Notes: generated by a model from the sequence alone, not told the origin. Numbered from the stretch's first letter, positions 6,637 to 16,374 are shown. The stretch is 55,522 nucleotides of DNA from Bacteroidota bacterium (GCA_021811615.1 JAJZNW010000072.1:1-55522); one strand, 5' to 3'. Numbers and translations: made by a program.

Positions 6637-9615
6637 ATGCGCGGAAGAATTTTTACCGCTTTCAGTACATTGGTTTTATCTCTTTCTTTCTTCTGCGGGA
6701 TCGCCTATCCCGCCGCCAGCGGAACTGTGGAAGGAATAGTCAAGGATGCCCAGACAGGAGACGCGCTCCCGGGCGCAAATGTCCTGATAGTCGGAACGAG
6801 CCTCGGTGCAGCTACGGACCTGAATGGCAGGTTCACAGTGTTGAATGTTCCACCGGGATCCTACGAGCTGCGGACTACTTACGTCGGGTATAGGTCTAAG
6901 AGCATGCACATCGACGTGAACCCAGGAGCGAAGCTGGATGTCGAAATCAAACTTGCCGCCGTCGGCATACAAGGCAAAGAAGTTGTAGTCACCGCGCAGG
7001 CAAGTGGACAGAACGGCGCGATCAACCAGCAGTTGACTTCCGATCGTATAGAGAATGTAGTGTCGGCAGCACGTATCCAGGAGCTGCCGGACGCGAATGC
7101 CGCCGAATCGGTCGGAAGACTCCCCGGAATCTCCCTCATCAGAGAGGGCGGTCAAGCAACACAGGTCGTGATACGAGGATTAGCCCCCCAGTATAACGAA
7201 GTCACCATAGACGGTGTGCAGATGCCGGGGAATGTCACTTCGCTTAGCAACGCAGGCACTATCCAGTCGGGCGGCGCAGGGAGCAGCGATCTTGCGTCAG
7301 CTTACTCGTCCGGCGACCGCGGTGTCAACCTGAGCATGGTATCCTCGAGCATGCTGGGAGGCATTGAAGTGACGAAGGCGATTACACCGGATATGGACGC
7401 AGCCGTGATCGGCGGCGTCGTTAACTTCACGCTTCGGGAGGCGGCAACGAGAAAGGCCCAGCTGCATCTGCTCGCACAGGGCGGGTACGATAATCTGAAG
7501 AGTACATATGACGATTACAAATTCGTCGCGACTTTCGAGAAACGCTTCTTTGACGACAAGTTCGGCGTGTTCGTGGAGGGCGATGCCGAGCGCCAGAACC
7601 TCTCGGCTAACGAGCTCGGCGCAAGCTATGGCGTAAATAGCCCGAAGTTGAATGTGGTAAATCCGATTTATCTGCAAGGCGTGACTCTCCAGGATATCCC
7701 AAGTACGCAGAAACGGTACGATGCTACTTTGACATTTGATTACCGCCTCCCCGAAGGGAAGGTCGGCTTAATGAACTTTTTCAGCTCCGGTATCACGAAT
7801 AGCGTGAATCGCAGCGAGAGCTTTAACCTCGTCGATGGTGGAAACGACCATGTGTATGGTCTCCAGGCACAACAGCAGAATTTAATTGCCGCAACCAGTA
7901 TACTTGATTTCCAGCAGCAAATATCGGCATTGAATCTCCACCTGAAACTCTCAAATGCATTCTCTCAAACCCATCTGCCTTATATAGATACATGGAACTT
8001 CGTGCAGGGATTGCCGACCGGTTTCAGTTCGTTGGGGGCCGAGAGCCTCAGCCCGACTAAGATTCCTGCCTTAGCTTACGATAGCCTGCAGATAACAGGG
8101 TTGGACCTGTTGAAGCAAGCGTCCAGCATGTTGAGGCAAGACGACATAGGGGCCCAACTCGACTTAAAGACGAACATAAACTTTTCCGAACAGATTACCA
8201 GTGTGCTGAAATTTGGCGGAGCATTCAGATACACTAACAGGTCATTCAACTATCTTCAAGGCGACGGGAACGTAGAGCCGAGCGGAGCCAATGTGGTAGC
8301 AGGTATCGCCCAGAATTATCCGTGGATGCGATCCACAATCAACACCTACGGTGCAATCCTTCCGTTGTTTGCCGACAGCAGCTATAGCTACGGAAGCAAT
8401 TTCCTTGGAGGTGGATACAAAATGGGTCTGCCTATAAATCTCGCCCTGATGGAGCAGGTGCTGAACATCGCAAAGAGGACCGGCACGCTGGAGTCATGGT
8501 CTCCCGACGCACTGCAATCTGGAATAAACAACTACTGGGGACAGGCCTATAGGAGCGCCGGTTATGGAATGATAACAGTCCACTTTGGTCCCGAACTGAC
8601 TTTCTTGCCGGGCGTAAGATACCAGGTGTTGCAGACCCAGTTTGGCGCCCCCAGGGCTCTCTCCCGCCTTGGCCCTGCTTCGAGGTACCAGTTTGCACAT
8701 TATGACACTACAATGAACGAAGCCAACGGCTATTGGCTCCCGATGGTCCATTTGATTTACAACCCCACTCCGTGGTTCCAGATTCATCTTGCATATACAA
8801 ATACACTCAACTATCCCGACTACACCGACATAACGCCTGAGTTGGATGTAGGAAACAACAGCGTAGATTATCACAATTATGTTCTAAAACCTGCCACATC
8901 TGCAAATTACGACGCCATATTCTCGGTCTATGATAATACCTTAGGCCTTATTTCTGTGGATGCTTTTTACAAGAGAATTCACAATCTCATTTTTGCGACG
9001 GGTAATACATATGTAATTAACCCTGCTGACTATGCGGGGCTCCCCAGCTATACCGCAGGATATTCGTTGACGACTTCTGTCAATGATCCTTTTCCTGTTT
9101 ACGATTATGGCGCGGAGCTTGACTGGCAGACACACTTCTGGTATCTGCCCGGCCCTCTTTCAGGTTTGGTCCTGAACGTGAATTACACTCACGTCGTGTC
9201 GAAAGCGGAGTATCCTTACACATATCTTGATATCGTCCATCCTACGTATCCGGTTGTAGTCGATACCGTTGTCACCAACTATTCAGACCGGCTTATCGAT
9301 CAGCCGAATGATATAGTGAACGTAACCCTCGGTTACGATCTGGGTGGGTTCGGCGCTCGTGTCTCGATGCTTTACAACGGCAACATATTCTGGGCGACCA
9401 ACTTCTGGCCGCAATTGAGGTCAACCACGGCGCAATTCCTTGAGTACGATGCTCAGGTCAAACAGAATCTTCCCTGGTCCGGGCTTCAGGTCTATCTGGA
9501 TCTGAACAACATAAACGGTGAACCGAACATTCAGAATATTCAGGGAACGGGTTTCCCGAGTTACGAGTACTATTACGGCATGACGGCCGATCTTGGGATA
9601 AGAATGCAAATATGA
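6637..9615 (+). CDS. TonB-dependent outer-membrane receptor 2
   Basis: A 992-residue paralogue of the receptor at 850. Signal peptide (about 1-28), carboxypeptidase-regulatory-like domain with GDALPGAN and DLNGRF, a TonB-box-like EVVVTAQA, a plug with VIRGLAPQYNEVTIDG at about 178-193, and a barrel ending GIRMQI. Blocks near the C terminus (WQTHFWYLPGPLSGLVLNVN) are nearly the same as in receptor 1, while outer loops differ, as expected for receptors with related but distinct ligands. AGGAG lies 6 bp before the ATG at 6637 (the ATG at 6634 is also possible). Expression should come from the consensus promoter at 6221 through a ~380-base leader. Beta-helix gene 2 follows after 211 bp. Confidence 0.9.
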   Translation: MRGRIFTAFSTLVLSLSFFCGIAYPAASGTVEGIVKDAQTGDALPGANVLIVGTSLGAATDLNGRFTVLNVPPGSYELRTTYVGYRSKSMHIDVNPGAKLDVEIKLAAVGIQGKEVVVTAQASGQNGAINQQLTSDRIENVVSAARIQELPDANAAESVGRLPGISLIREGGQATQVVIRGLAPQYNEVTIDGVQMPGNVTSLSNAGTIQSGGAGSSDLASAYSSGDRGVNLSMVSSSMLGGIEVTKAITPDMDAAVIGGVVNFTLREAATRKAQLHLLAQGGYDNLKSTYDDYKFVATFEKRFFDDKFGVFVEGDAERQNLSANELGASYGVNSPKLNVVNPIYLQGVTLQDIPSTQKRYDATLTFDYRLPEGKVGLMNFFSSGITNSVNRSESFNLVDGGNDHVYGLQAQQQNLIAATSILDFQQQISALNLHLKLSNAFSQTHLPYIDTWNFVQGLPTGFSSLGAESLSPTKIPALAYDSLQITGLDLLKQASSMLRQDDIGAQLDLKTNINFSEQITSVLKFGGAFRYTNRSFNYLQGDGNVEPSGANVVAGIAQNYPWMRSTINTYGAILPLFADSSYSYGSNFLGGGYKMGLPINLALMEQVLNIAKRTGTLESWSPDALQSGINNYWGQAYRSAGYGMITVHFGPELTFLPGVRYQVLQTQFGAPRALSRLGPASRYQFAHYDTTMNEANGYWLPMVHLIYNPTPWFQIHLAYTNTLNYPDYTDITPELDVGNNSVDYHNYVLKPATSANYDAIFSVYDNTLGLISVDAFYKRIHNLIFATGNTYVINPADYAGLPSYTAGYSLTTSVNDPFPVYDYGAELDWQTHFWYLPGPLSGLVLNVNYTHVVSKAEYPYTYLDIVHPTYPVVVDTVVTNYSDRLIDQPNDIVNVTLGYDLGGFGARVSMLYNGNIFWATNFWPQLRSTTAQFLEYDAQVKQNLPWSGLQVYLDLNNINGEPNIQNIQGTGFPSYEYYYGMTADLGIRMQI

Positions 9616-9826
9616 AATCTGATATCAACACAATTTCCGGCAACAGGCCAAGAATTCACTTACAGATGGCCCGGAGCTTTTTCACCCACCGAGGAGGTGA
9701 TGATGCCAAGTCATTTATGATCATGTCTAGCACCAAAAGCCGTCCCGAGGCTGAAATGACGCGCGGAGCGGTAATTATCTTCAAGAACAATTAACTCCAA
9801 GAACCTCAAGAAGGAGAAGGAACTAC

Positions 9827-11623
9827 ATGAAAGCGATTTTAACAGCGATGGCTCTCTCGGCTGTTGTGATACTCGCTTGTATGCCCCGGGCCGTATATGC
9901 ACAGTACGGCAGCGGAACGGCGTCCGATACTGTCTGGGTTACCCCGAGCATGGGAAACGGAAGCCTGAGCGATTACATCGGCGCAGATACAACATCAACC
10001 GGAGCACGGGCAAATCCCAATGCGATTTACGCCCTTTATAGAGATTCAGTCTATTTCTTCACGGGTCAGATCAACGTCAACGGAAACTTGACGATCGTCT
10101 CACAACCCGGTACGACAACTCCTCCAGTGATAGCTCCGGCGGTCCTGGCCGATGGCTCGTCACCCAGCACCTTCATCAATTCAGACGGCGGCAACCTTAC
10201 CCTGAGAGGCCTGTACCTCCTCGGCGTGCCGTATAACAGTCACTGGCTTGGCTGGGGAGACGCTGTCGTCGTCAACGGAGACAGCAGTGATGTACATGTG
10301 GATAGTTGCGTCTTCGACCAATGGAGCGACGGCGCCATGGATTCCTTCGGAAGCTGGGAAAACTTTTACATCACGAACTGCTACTTCGTAAACGATATTC
10401 ACTCGTCGTCTTACTTTGGAGGGCACGACTGGGAGTCACACGGTAATCCGGTCGATACCCTGATGATAGTGAATAATACTATGTTCAATAATAACTCGTA
10501 TGCCGACGTGCCGACGGGTTATGTCAAGTTTGAACGATTTGATCATAACACGGTCTGTCTCACCCAGGTCAACCCGATAAATGATTTCTTCGGCACGAAT
10601 GACTATATCGAAAACAACATCTTCTATTCGACGCTGATGGTCGGCCAGCAAATTGACGAGGCCTACGCCGAGTGGTATGATACAATATTCTATAAGTCCT
10701 TCGCGTGGAGCGCTTCATCAACGGTCAGCACCGACACCCTTGGACTCGACCCTTCCCTGGCGCAAGCCTTCGGTGGAACGGAATCCAGTAGGGTCTTTAA
10801 GGTACTTAACAATGCATATTACTGGCCGGCAGCAATCCAGAATTTCTGGACGGCGTACAATGATACTGTTACCAAGATGGTGAAGGTAAGCTATCCTGAT
10901 TCCGTGGTGAACCTCAATCATCCGCCCAACGACACACTCGTGGACACAGCCACCGTGAAGGCTATCCTGATACCGCCTCAGGGATTCATGAACGGCAGAA
11001 CGCAGCATATGTTTACCGATAAGGCGGAATGGCCCAATTTCATCTCGGCCAACAACGACAGTGTTGACCCGGGTTTCCCGTCCTTCGTGTCTTCCCAGAT
11101 CGACAGCGCGATAAAGTATGTCCTCGATATCAGAGCAAACGCATATCCGAACTACATGTGGGATTATACCAACGGCAAGCCGCTGTTCAGCTGGCTGTGG
11201 CCTCTACCTGAACTCACATACTCGAATACTTCGTTACAGCATGCCGGTACCGACGGCTATGCTCTCGGAGATCTGAACGCGTTCCCGAGCCAGTTGGCGG
11301 CATGGAAGGCAGCAGGCGGCCTGGCACTCGGCGTGCAGAAGGTGCCGAACACAATTCCCCAATCATTCGCACTTTCACAGAACTACCCCAACCCGTTCAA
11401 CCCGACGACTGAGATCAAGGTCAGCCTGAAGCAGGCGGGAGTAGTAAACCTCGACGTTTACAACGTCCTCGGCCAGCTTGTCAAGGTCGTTGACAACGGC
11501 TACAAGCCTGCGGGCGAGTACGTCTACAACGTTAATATGGACGCCTTCGCTAGCGGCGTCTATTTCTATAGGCTACAAGAAGGGGCTAACTCAATAACCA
11601 GAAAGATGCTTCTCCTTAAGTAG
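9827..11623 (+). CDS. secreted right-handed beta-helix protein 2 with T9SS sorting domain
   Basis: A 598-residue paralogue of the protein at 3974. A signal peptide ends near AVYAQ. A beta-helix-like region includes NFYITNCYFVND and TLMIVNNTMFNNNSY, and a TDGYALGDLNAFP block precedes the T9SS type A domain (about 512-598; NYPNPFNPTT from residue 519; terminal RKMLLLK). AAGGAG precedes the ATG at 9827. The FWTAYNDTVT block is shared with protein 1, which supports a conserved overall fold. No catalytic motif is evident. It pairs with receptor 2 and is closed by a strong terminator. Confidence 0.85.
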   Translation: MKAILTAMALSAVVILACMPRAVYAQYGSGTASDTVWVTPSMGNGSLSDYIGADTTSTGARANPNAIYALYRDSVYFFTGQINVNGNLTIVSQPGTTTPPVIAPAVLADGSSPSTFINSDGGNLTLRGLYLLGVPYNSHWLGWGDAVVVNGDSSDVHVDSCVFDQWSDGAMDSFGSWENFYITNCYFVNDIHSSSYFGGHDWESHGNPVDTLMIVNNTMFNNNSYADVPTGYVKFERFDHNTVCLTQVNPINDFFGTNDYIENNIFYSTLMVGQQIDEAYAEWYDTIFYKSFAWSASSTVSTDTLGLDPSLAQAFGGTESSRVFKVLNNAYYWPAAIQNFWTAYNDTVTKMVKVSYPDSVVNLNHPPNDTLVDTATVKAILIPPQGFMNGRTQHMFTDKAEWPNFISANNDSVDPGFPSFVSSQIDSAIKYVLDIRANAYPNYMWDYTNGKPLFSWLWPLPELTYSNTSLQHAGTDGYALGDLNAFPSQLAAWKAAGGLALGVQKVPNTIPQSFALSQNYPNPFNPTTEIKVSLKQAGVVNLDVYNVLGQLVKVVDNGYKPAGEYVYNVNMDAFASGVYFYRLQEGANSITRKMLLLK

Positions 11624-11642
11624 TGGAATAGCCCCATTACAG

Positions 11643-11686
11643 CGGCGGACTGCCTTGCCAACAGGCAGTCCGCCGTTCGTTTTTTC
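11643..11686 (+). terminator. intrinsic terminator after beta-helix gene 2
   Basis: A 13-bp perfect stem, CGGCGGACTGCCT (11643-11655) with AGGCAGTCCGCCG (11663-11675), has a 7-base loop and a T-tract at 11680-11686. It separates the receptor 2 unit from the MFS-GH94 unit. Confidence 0.92.
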
Positions 11687-11979
11687 TTAATGAAAATATT
11701 CGCCTTTCTTTTGTTATATTGCCTCTACTAACCTAATGATGAGTCCTGGACTCACTGAGGTGCTCAGGTACAACTAAAGTCTTCAATGGACTTGTGGATT
11801 GGCGAAAGATGTGAGTTCCAAGCTGTTTTGTGCCGGAGAATATCTCATCACCGCAATGCCGCGGGTTTCTTTCGTCGACCCCTCCTTGATTCAGGCTTCG
11901 TCAAAATTGCTGATTTCTTCTGGCAGGAAGCATTCTAGTAGGCTGCCGGATATCTTTCAACTTCTACGGAAAGTTATGA
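11687..11979. other. intergenic region before MFS gene 1
   Basis: No gene seen. TATATT at 11716-11721 could be a -10 box, but no good -35 box stands 17 bp before it. A near-perfect 15-bp palindrome (TGAGTCCTGGACTCA, 11740-11754) lies downstream and might be an operator. I see no trace of the GH18 gene that fills this place in the second module, and no GTTTrTT-type operator. Confidence 0.4.
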
Positions 11980-13284
11980 ATGCCTAATGAAGTCCTGAAA
12001 AAAAGAAGCCCCGCATTCTGGGTTCCGACACTCTACTTTGCGGAGGGACTTCCCTTCGTCGTCATAAACGTCGTATCTGTCCTGATGTACAAATCGCTCG
12101 GGATCAACGATGCTGAAATAGCTCTCTTCACCACGCTCGTCATTCTCCCCTGGACACTCAAGCCGTTGTGGGGCCCGGTCCTCGAGATGTTCAAGACGAA
12201 GAAATATTTCGTCATCGCGACTCAGTTCATCGGCGGCATCGGCTTCGGACTTCTTGCCCTCACGCTGAAACTCCCCACCTTCTTTCAATACTCCATAGCC
12301 CTTCTTGCGATCATCGCGTTCAACGGCTCGACTCATGATATAGCGGCCGACGGCGTCTACATAAATGCTCTGACCGGGAAAGAGCAGGCGGAGTACGTCG
12401 GCTGGCAAGGCGCGTTCTATAATGTCGCTAAGGTGCTCTCGCAAGGAGCTTTCGTCTTCTTAGCCGGGCAACTCCAGAAGTCCGTCGGCGTGGTGCACGC
12501 ATGGATGATAGTCATGGCGCTCTTCGGCGGGATAATGATTTTACTCGGGATCTACCACGCAAAGATGCTTCCGACGGGAGGCGCTGCTGGTCAGGTCAAG
12601 ACCGCGAAGGAGGCGTTCGGGACTTTCTGGGACGTTGTCAAGACTTTCTTCGCGAAGCAATACATAGGATGGGGAGTCGCTTTCATAATATTGTACAGGT
12701 TCGCAGAAGGACAGGCGATGAAGATCGTCCCGCTCTTCTTCAAGGCGAGCCGCGCGTCGGGCGGACTGGGACTATCTATTTCCCAGATCGGAATAATCTA
12801 CGGCATCTTTCCGCCGATAGCCTTCATACTCGGATCGATACTCGGCGGCTATTTCACGGCGAAGTACGGCCTCCGCAAATCGCTCATAGTATTGTGTGCC
12901 TTCTTCAATATCCCCTTCGCCGTCTACATGATCCTCGCATATACGACTCCGACAAGCCTTCTTGCGATAGGAACAGCCACAACTTTGGAATATCTCGGTT
13001 ACGGCGTCGGGTTCATCGGCCTGACGCTGTTCATGATGCAGCAGATCGCGCCGGGAAAATATAAGATGGCACACTATGCTTTCGCCACCGGCGTGATGAA
13101 CCTCGGACTCATGATACCTTCGGCTCTGAGCGGATTTATAAGCGACTACCTCGGCTATAAGCATTTCTTTCTATGGGTAATGATTGCAACGATACCGTCG
13201 TTCCTCGTAACGTGGTTTGTCCCTTTTAGGAAAGTCGAAGATGAATCTGGGGAGCTTCCCGTGGTTCATCTCGAGACAGAGTGA
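11980..13284 (+). CDS. AmpG-like MFS sugar permease, copy 1
   Basis: A 434-residue inner-membrane protein with about 12 hydrophobic segments. The N-terminal FWVPTLYFAEGLPFVVIN, the PWTLKPLWGP loop and the STHDIAADGVYINAL segment are typical of the AmpG-like branch of the major facilitator superfamily. AmpG imports a GlcNAc-anhydro-muropeptide; Bacteroidota relatives sit in glycan loci. Placed 104 bp before a GH94 phosphorylase, it probably brings the disaccharide from periplasm to cytoplasm. From base 12016 onward the gene matches the copy at 24322 without visible difference. Its first 12 codons differ at many synonymous sites (R-S-P is AGA-AGC-CCC here and CGT-AGT-CCA there). The Shine-Dalgarno site is weak. 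Confidence 0.88.
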   Translation: MPNEVLKKRSPAFWVPTLYFAEGLPFVVINVVSVLMYKSLGINDAEIALFTTLVILPWTLKPLWGPVLEMFKTKKYFVIATQFIGGIGFGLLALTLKLPTFFQYSIALLAIIAFNGSTHDIAADGVYINALTGKEQAEYVGWQGAFYNVAKVLSQGAFVFLAGQLQKSVGVVHAWMIVMALFGGIMILLGIYHAKMLPTGGAAGQVKTAKEAFGTFWDVVKTFFAKQYIGWGVAFIILYRFAEGQAMKIVPLFFKASRASGGLGLSISQIGIIYGIFPPIAFILGSILGGYFTAKYGLRKSLIVLCAFFNIPFAVYMILAYTTPTSLLAIGTATTLEYLGYGVGFIGLTLFMMQQIAPGKYKMAHYAFATGVMNLGLMIPSALSGFISDYLGYKHFFLWVMIATIPSFLVTWFVPFRKVEDESGELPVVHLETE

Positions 13285-15698
13285 CTACTGTGAAAGTGCG
13301 GATGAGAATCACGCACTCGAAATAGATGATGCCTGGAAGTGGATATTGAACATTGAGAATTGAAAATTGAGAATTGAGAATTAAGAGCATGCGCTACGGT
13401 TATTTCGACAATAAGAATAAAGAATACGTAATAGAACGGCCGGATGTGCCGGTGTCGTGGACAAATTATCTTGGAGTGAAAGACCTCTGCACGGTGATAT
13501 CTCACAATGCGGGGGGGTATATGTTTTACAGGTCGACGGAAGATCACAGGATAACGAGGTTCAGGCAGAACGGGGTGCCGCTTGACAGGCCTGGACATTA
13601 TGTATATATCAGGGACGACGAGACTGGAGAGTACTGGACGATATCGTGGCAGCCGGTGGGAAAGGATTTCAGGAAGGCGAAGTACACGACGAGACACGGA
13701 CTGTCGTACACGAAGTTCGAGTGCGATTACAGGGGGATAGAGGCGGAACAGCTGATGTTCATCCCGGTAGAGGACGATGTGGAGCTCTGGGACGTAAGGA
13801 TAAGGAACAAAGGCAAGAAGAGAAGGAAGCTCAGCGTATACTCGTATGTGGAGTTTTCGTTTCACCACGTGGAGATAGATAACCAGAACCTGCAGATGAG
13901 CCTATATGCGAGCGGGAGTAATTATAAGGATGGTATAATAGAGTACGATTTTTTCTACGAGCCGTGGACGTATCACTATATGGCTTCGAGCTTCGAACCG
14001 GACGGGTACGATTGTGTAAGGGACAGGTTTATAGGGAGTTACCGGACGGAGAGCAACCCAATAGCGGTGGAGCTTGGGAAGTGCAGCGACAGTACGGAAC
14101 TGGGAGGAAACCACTGCGGGAGCCTTCAGAAGAAGCTGACGTTGAAGGGCGGAGAAGAGACGAGAGTGGTGTTCATGCTTGGAGTGGGATCGAGGGAGGA
14201 GAAGGGTTACGAGATAAGGAAGAAGTACAGGAACGTGAAGAATGTGGACAGGGCGTTCGAAGCGCTCAAGGAGTATTGGGAAGAGAAGACGTCGGTGCTT
14301 CAGTGCAGGACTCCGAACGAAGGGTTGGACACGATGGTGAACATCTGGACGCTGTACCAGGCGGAGACGTGCGTGGTATGGTCGCGGTTCGCATCGTTCA
14401 TCGAGGTGGGAGGAAGAGTGGGACTCGGGTACCGGGACACTTCGCAGGACGTGATGGCGGTTCCCCATACGAACCCGAAGAAAGTGAAGGAGAGGATAAG
14501 GGAACTGCTTCACGGCCAGGTGAGCAAAGGATACGGGCTTCACTTGTTCGATCCTGACGTGTTCAAGCCTCAGGAGGATAAATTACCGGGAGTGAAGCTG
14601 CCTACTGTAGTACCTACGCCGTCGGCGGAGTCGATAATACACGGGATGGAGGATGTATGTTCGGACGATGCGCTATGGATAGTAGGATCGGTGTGTGAAT
14701 ATGTAATGGAGACGGGCGAGCTGGAGTTTTTTAAGGAAGAGATACCGTATGCGGACAAGGGGAAGGGGAGTGTGTATGAGCATTTGAAGAGATCGATAGA
14801 CTTCACGGCGGAACAGACGGCGAAGAACGGTATATGTTTGGGACTGCGTGCCGACTGGAACGACTGCCTGAACCTTGGGGGAGGGCAGAGCGGGATGGTG
14901 TCGTTCATGCACTACTGGGCACTGAAGTATTTTATAGACGCGGCGGAGATACTTGGATACGAGAACGACGTACAGGAATATTCGAGGATGGCAGAGCAGG
15001 TGAGGAGATCTGTGGAAGAGGAGCTTTGGGACGGGGAATGGTACGCTCGTGGAGTGACGAAGGCGGGAATAAAAATAGGAGTGAAGTCTAACAAGGAGGG
15101 TAAGATATTTTTGGAGAGCAACAGCTGGGCGGGATTATCTGGAGCCGCGTCGCCGGAGCGGGCGAGGAAGGCGATGGACTCGGTGCATAAATATCTCTCG
15201 TCGCCGTACGGGCTGCATTTAAACTGGCCGACGTACACGGAGCCGAACGACGACATAGGATATGTGACGAGAGTATACAGGGGAATAAAGGAGAACGGTT
15301 CTATCTTCAGCCATCCGAACCCGTGGGCAGTGATAGCGGAGTGCAAGCTTGGCAGAGGGAAGCTTGCGATGAAGCTATACGACGCACTGTTGCCGTACAA
15401 CCAGAACGACAAGATAGAGATAAGGGAATCGGAGCCGTACGTATATTGCCAGTTCGTGATGGGGAAGGATCATACGGGATACGGACGGGCCCGTCATCCA
15501 TGGCTGACAGGTAGCGGAGGATGGAGCTATACAGCGGCGACGAAGTACATACTGGGTATAAGGCCGACATACGAGGGGTTGATAATCGATCCGTCGATAC
15601 CTCCGGAGTGGGAAGGGTTCGAGGCGGTAAGGAAGTGGCGCGGAGCCACGTACCGCATAGCCGTTAAGAATCCCGATCACGTCGAACATGGTGTGAAG
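12016..15698 (+). repeat. 3683-bp direct repeat, copy A (MFS-GH94)
   Basis: This segment matches 24343-28025 at a constant offset of 12327 bp, with no difference that I could find, including synonymous sites, the intergenic region and opposite-strand frames. The left end lies about 12 codons into the MFS gene and the right end about 33 codons before the end of the GH94 gene. Outside these points the genes are still homologous but diverged. Confidence 0.93.
13352..13386 (+). repeat. ATTGAGAATTGA microrepeat before GH94 copy 1
   Basis: Imperfect tandem repeats of TTGAGAA/TTGAAAA fill the last 35 bp before the GH94 start codon, where a ribosome-binding site would be expected. Such AATTGAGAATT runs are a common intergenic microsatellite type. 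The same run occurs in copy B. Confidence 0.6.
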
Positions 15699-15797
15699 TC
15701 GATTCTTTTGAACGGGAGCGAAGTCGACGGTATCGTACCCGTACAGCCCGCTCACACGGCAAACCGCGTAGATGTTTTGATGGGGAAGTGCGCTTAG
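13389..15797 (+). CDS. chbP: GH94 phosphorylase, probably N,N'-diacetylchitobiose phosphorylase, copy 1
   Basis: An 802-residue cytoplasmic inverting phosphorylase; the likely reaction is (GlcNAc)2 + Pi giving GlcNAc-1-phosphate + GlcNAc. The start is the ATG at 13389 (MRYGYFDNKNKEYVI, the usual GH94 opening), not the in-frame TTG at 13374. The active-site set is present: R333 (WSRF), R343, D350 (GYRD), W490 and general acid D492 (ADWNDCL), E635/H642 (ENGSIFSHPNPW) and T707-G708. As I recall the Vibrio chitobiose phosphorylase numbers (R333, R343, D350, W490, D492, E637, H644, T709), the match is exact for 490 residues and offset by two afterwards. Cellobiose phosphorylase remains possible. 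Codon use is odd: AGG/AGA, ATA and GGA dominate until about base 15640, then CGC and ATC return. Confidence 0.87.
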   Translation: MRYGYFDNKNKEYVIERPDVPVSWTNYLGVKDLCTVISHNAGGYMFYRSTEDHRITRFRQNGVPLDRPGHYVYIRDDETGEYWTISWQPVGKDFRKAKYTTRHGLSYTKFECDYRGIEAEQLMFIPVEDDVELWDVRIRNKGKKRRKLSVYSYVEFSFHHVEIDNQNLQMSLYASGSNYKDGIIEYDFFYEPWTYHYMASSFEPDGYDCVRDRFIGSYRTESNPIAVELGKCSDSTELGGNHCGSLQKKLTLKGGEETRVVFMLGVGSREEKGYEIRKKYRNVKNVDRAFEALKEYWEEKTSVLQCRTPNEGLDTMVNIWTLYQAETCVVWSRFASFIEVGGRVGLGYRDTSQDVMAVPHTNPKKVKERIRELLHGQVSKGYGLHLFDPDVFKPQEDKLPGVKLPTVVPTPSAESIIHGMEDVCSDDALWIVGSVCEYVMETGELEFFKEEIPYADKGKGSVYEHLKRSIDFTAEQTAKNGICLGLRADWNDCLNLGGGQSGMVSFMHYWALKYFIDAAEILGYENDVQEYSRMAEQVRRSVEEELWDGEWYARGVTKAGIKIGVKSNKEGKIFLESNSWAGLSGAASPERARKAMDSVHKYLSSPYGLHLNWPTYTEPNDDIGYVTRVYRGIKENGSIFSHPNPWAVIAECKLGRGKLAMKLYDALLPYNQNDKIEIRESEPYVYCQFVMGKDHTGYGRARHPWLTGSGGWSYTAATKYILGIRPTYEGLIIDPSIPPEWEGFEAVRKWRGATYRIAVKNPDHVEHGVKSILLNGSEVDGIVPVQPAHTANRVDVLMGKCA

Positions 15798-16260
15798 CCG
15801 CCATGGAGGCAAATCTTCCGTAAAGTTCCCGTGCCTTCAGGGATTTCTGCCCGGTTGTCTCTGCAAGACTACGCTCCGATATCGTGGATGCAACTCCCTT
15901 GTGGGAGCACTTCGTCCTGCGGAAGGGAATAAGAGCTTTCGGGTTTTACACGCACCAGGTTAACAAACAGACGCCTTGCACGGTCGAGCGCAGCTCAGCG
16001 CCTTCGGCCGAGGCTGGAGTGCTCTATGGAAAATTACAAAAGTCTACCGGATCTGACTTGTAACCTCTGCCGTTGCGAATAATCCTCGTGAGGCTCACTG
16101 TCATGCTATCGCTCTCGTTATGGCTGGGGATGCTTGGGGCGTCCTTGTCCAGGAATCACCGTAAGGAGTGTGGCCCTGAATGCTGTGCCATGATATGGCC
16201 ATTTGCGGCGTTGCGTAGAGAGCTTGGTGTCCTGTAGAAGGGGGTGTCATCTCGTCGTCC

Positions 16261-16274
16261 TGTTAGCGCTAACA
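16261..16274. promoter_or_regulatory. perfect LacI-family-type palindrome
   Basis: TGTTAGCGCTAACA is a perfect 14-bp palindrome with the central CG typical of LacI-family operators. It lies 100 bp upstream of the -35 box of the ROK promoter. No LacI-type gene is in the window, so a regulator would have to be encoded elsewhere. Confidence 0.5.
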
Positions 16275-16278
16275 CTTT

Positions 16279-16297
16279 GTTTTTTCTATGAAAAAAC
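16279..16297. promoter_or_regulatory. A/T-rich palindrome upstream of the ROK promoter
   Basis: GTTTTTT-CTATG-AAAAAAC is a perfect 7-bp inverted repeat with a 5-bp spacer. The half-site resembles the GTTTrTT half of the operators at 570, 6256 and 16410, but the spacer is 5 rather than 9. It might be an auxiliary ROK site or just a hairpin. Confidence 0.35.
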
Positions 16298-16374
16298 AGA
16301 CGCGTGATTATTCGTGTTGATTTCGGGTACGCCGACATTGACGCGTTTTTGAGGGAGTACCGAAAAGAAAACGC

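Noticed and set aside
11799-11987. Small frame between beta-helix 2 and MFS 1 as a GH18 remnant
   Set aside because: The translation shows none of the GH18 motifs and the codon use is not coding-like.
13902-14543. Long opposite-strand frames inside GH94 (and other genes)
   Set aside because: They are antisense shadows caused by codon bias in the real genes and appear identically in both GH94 copies.
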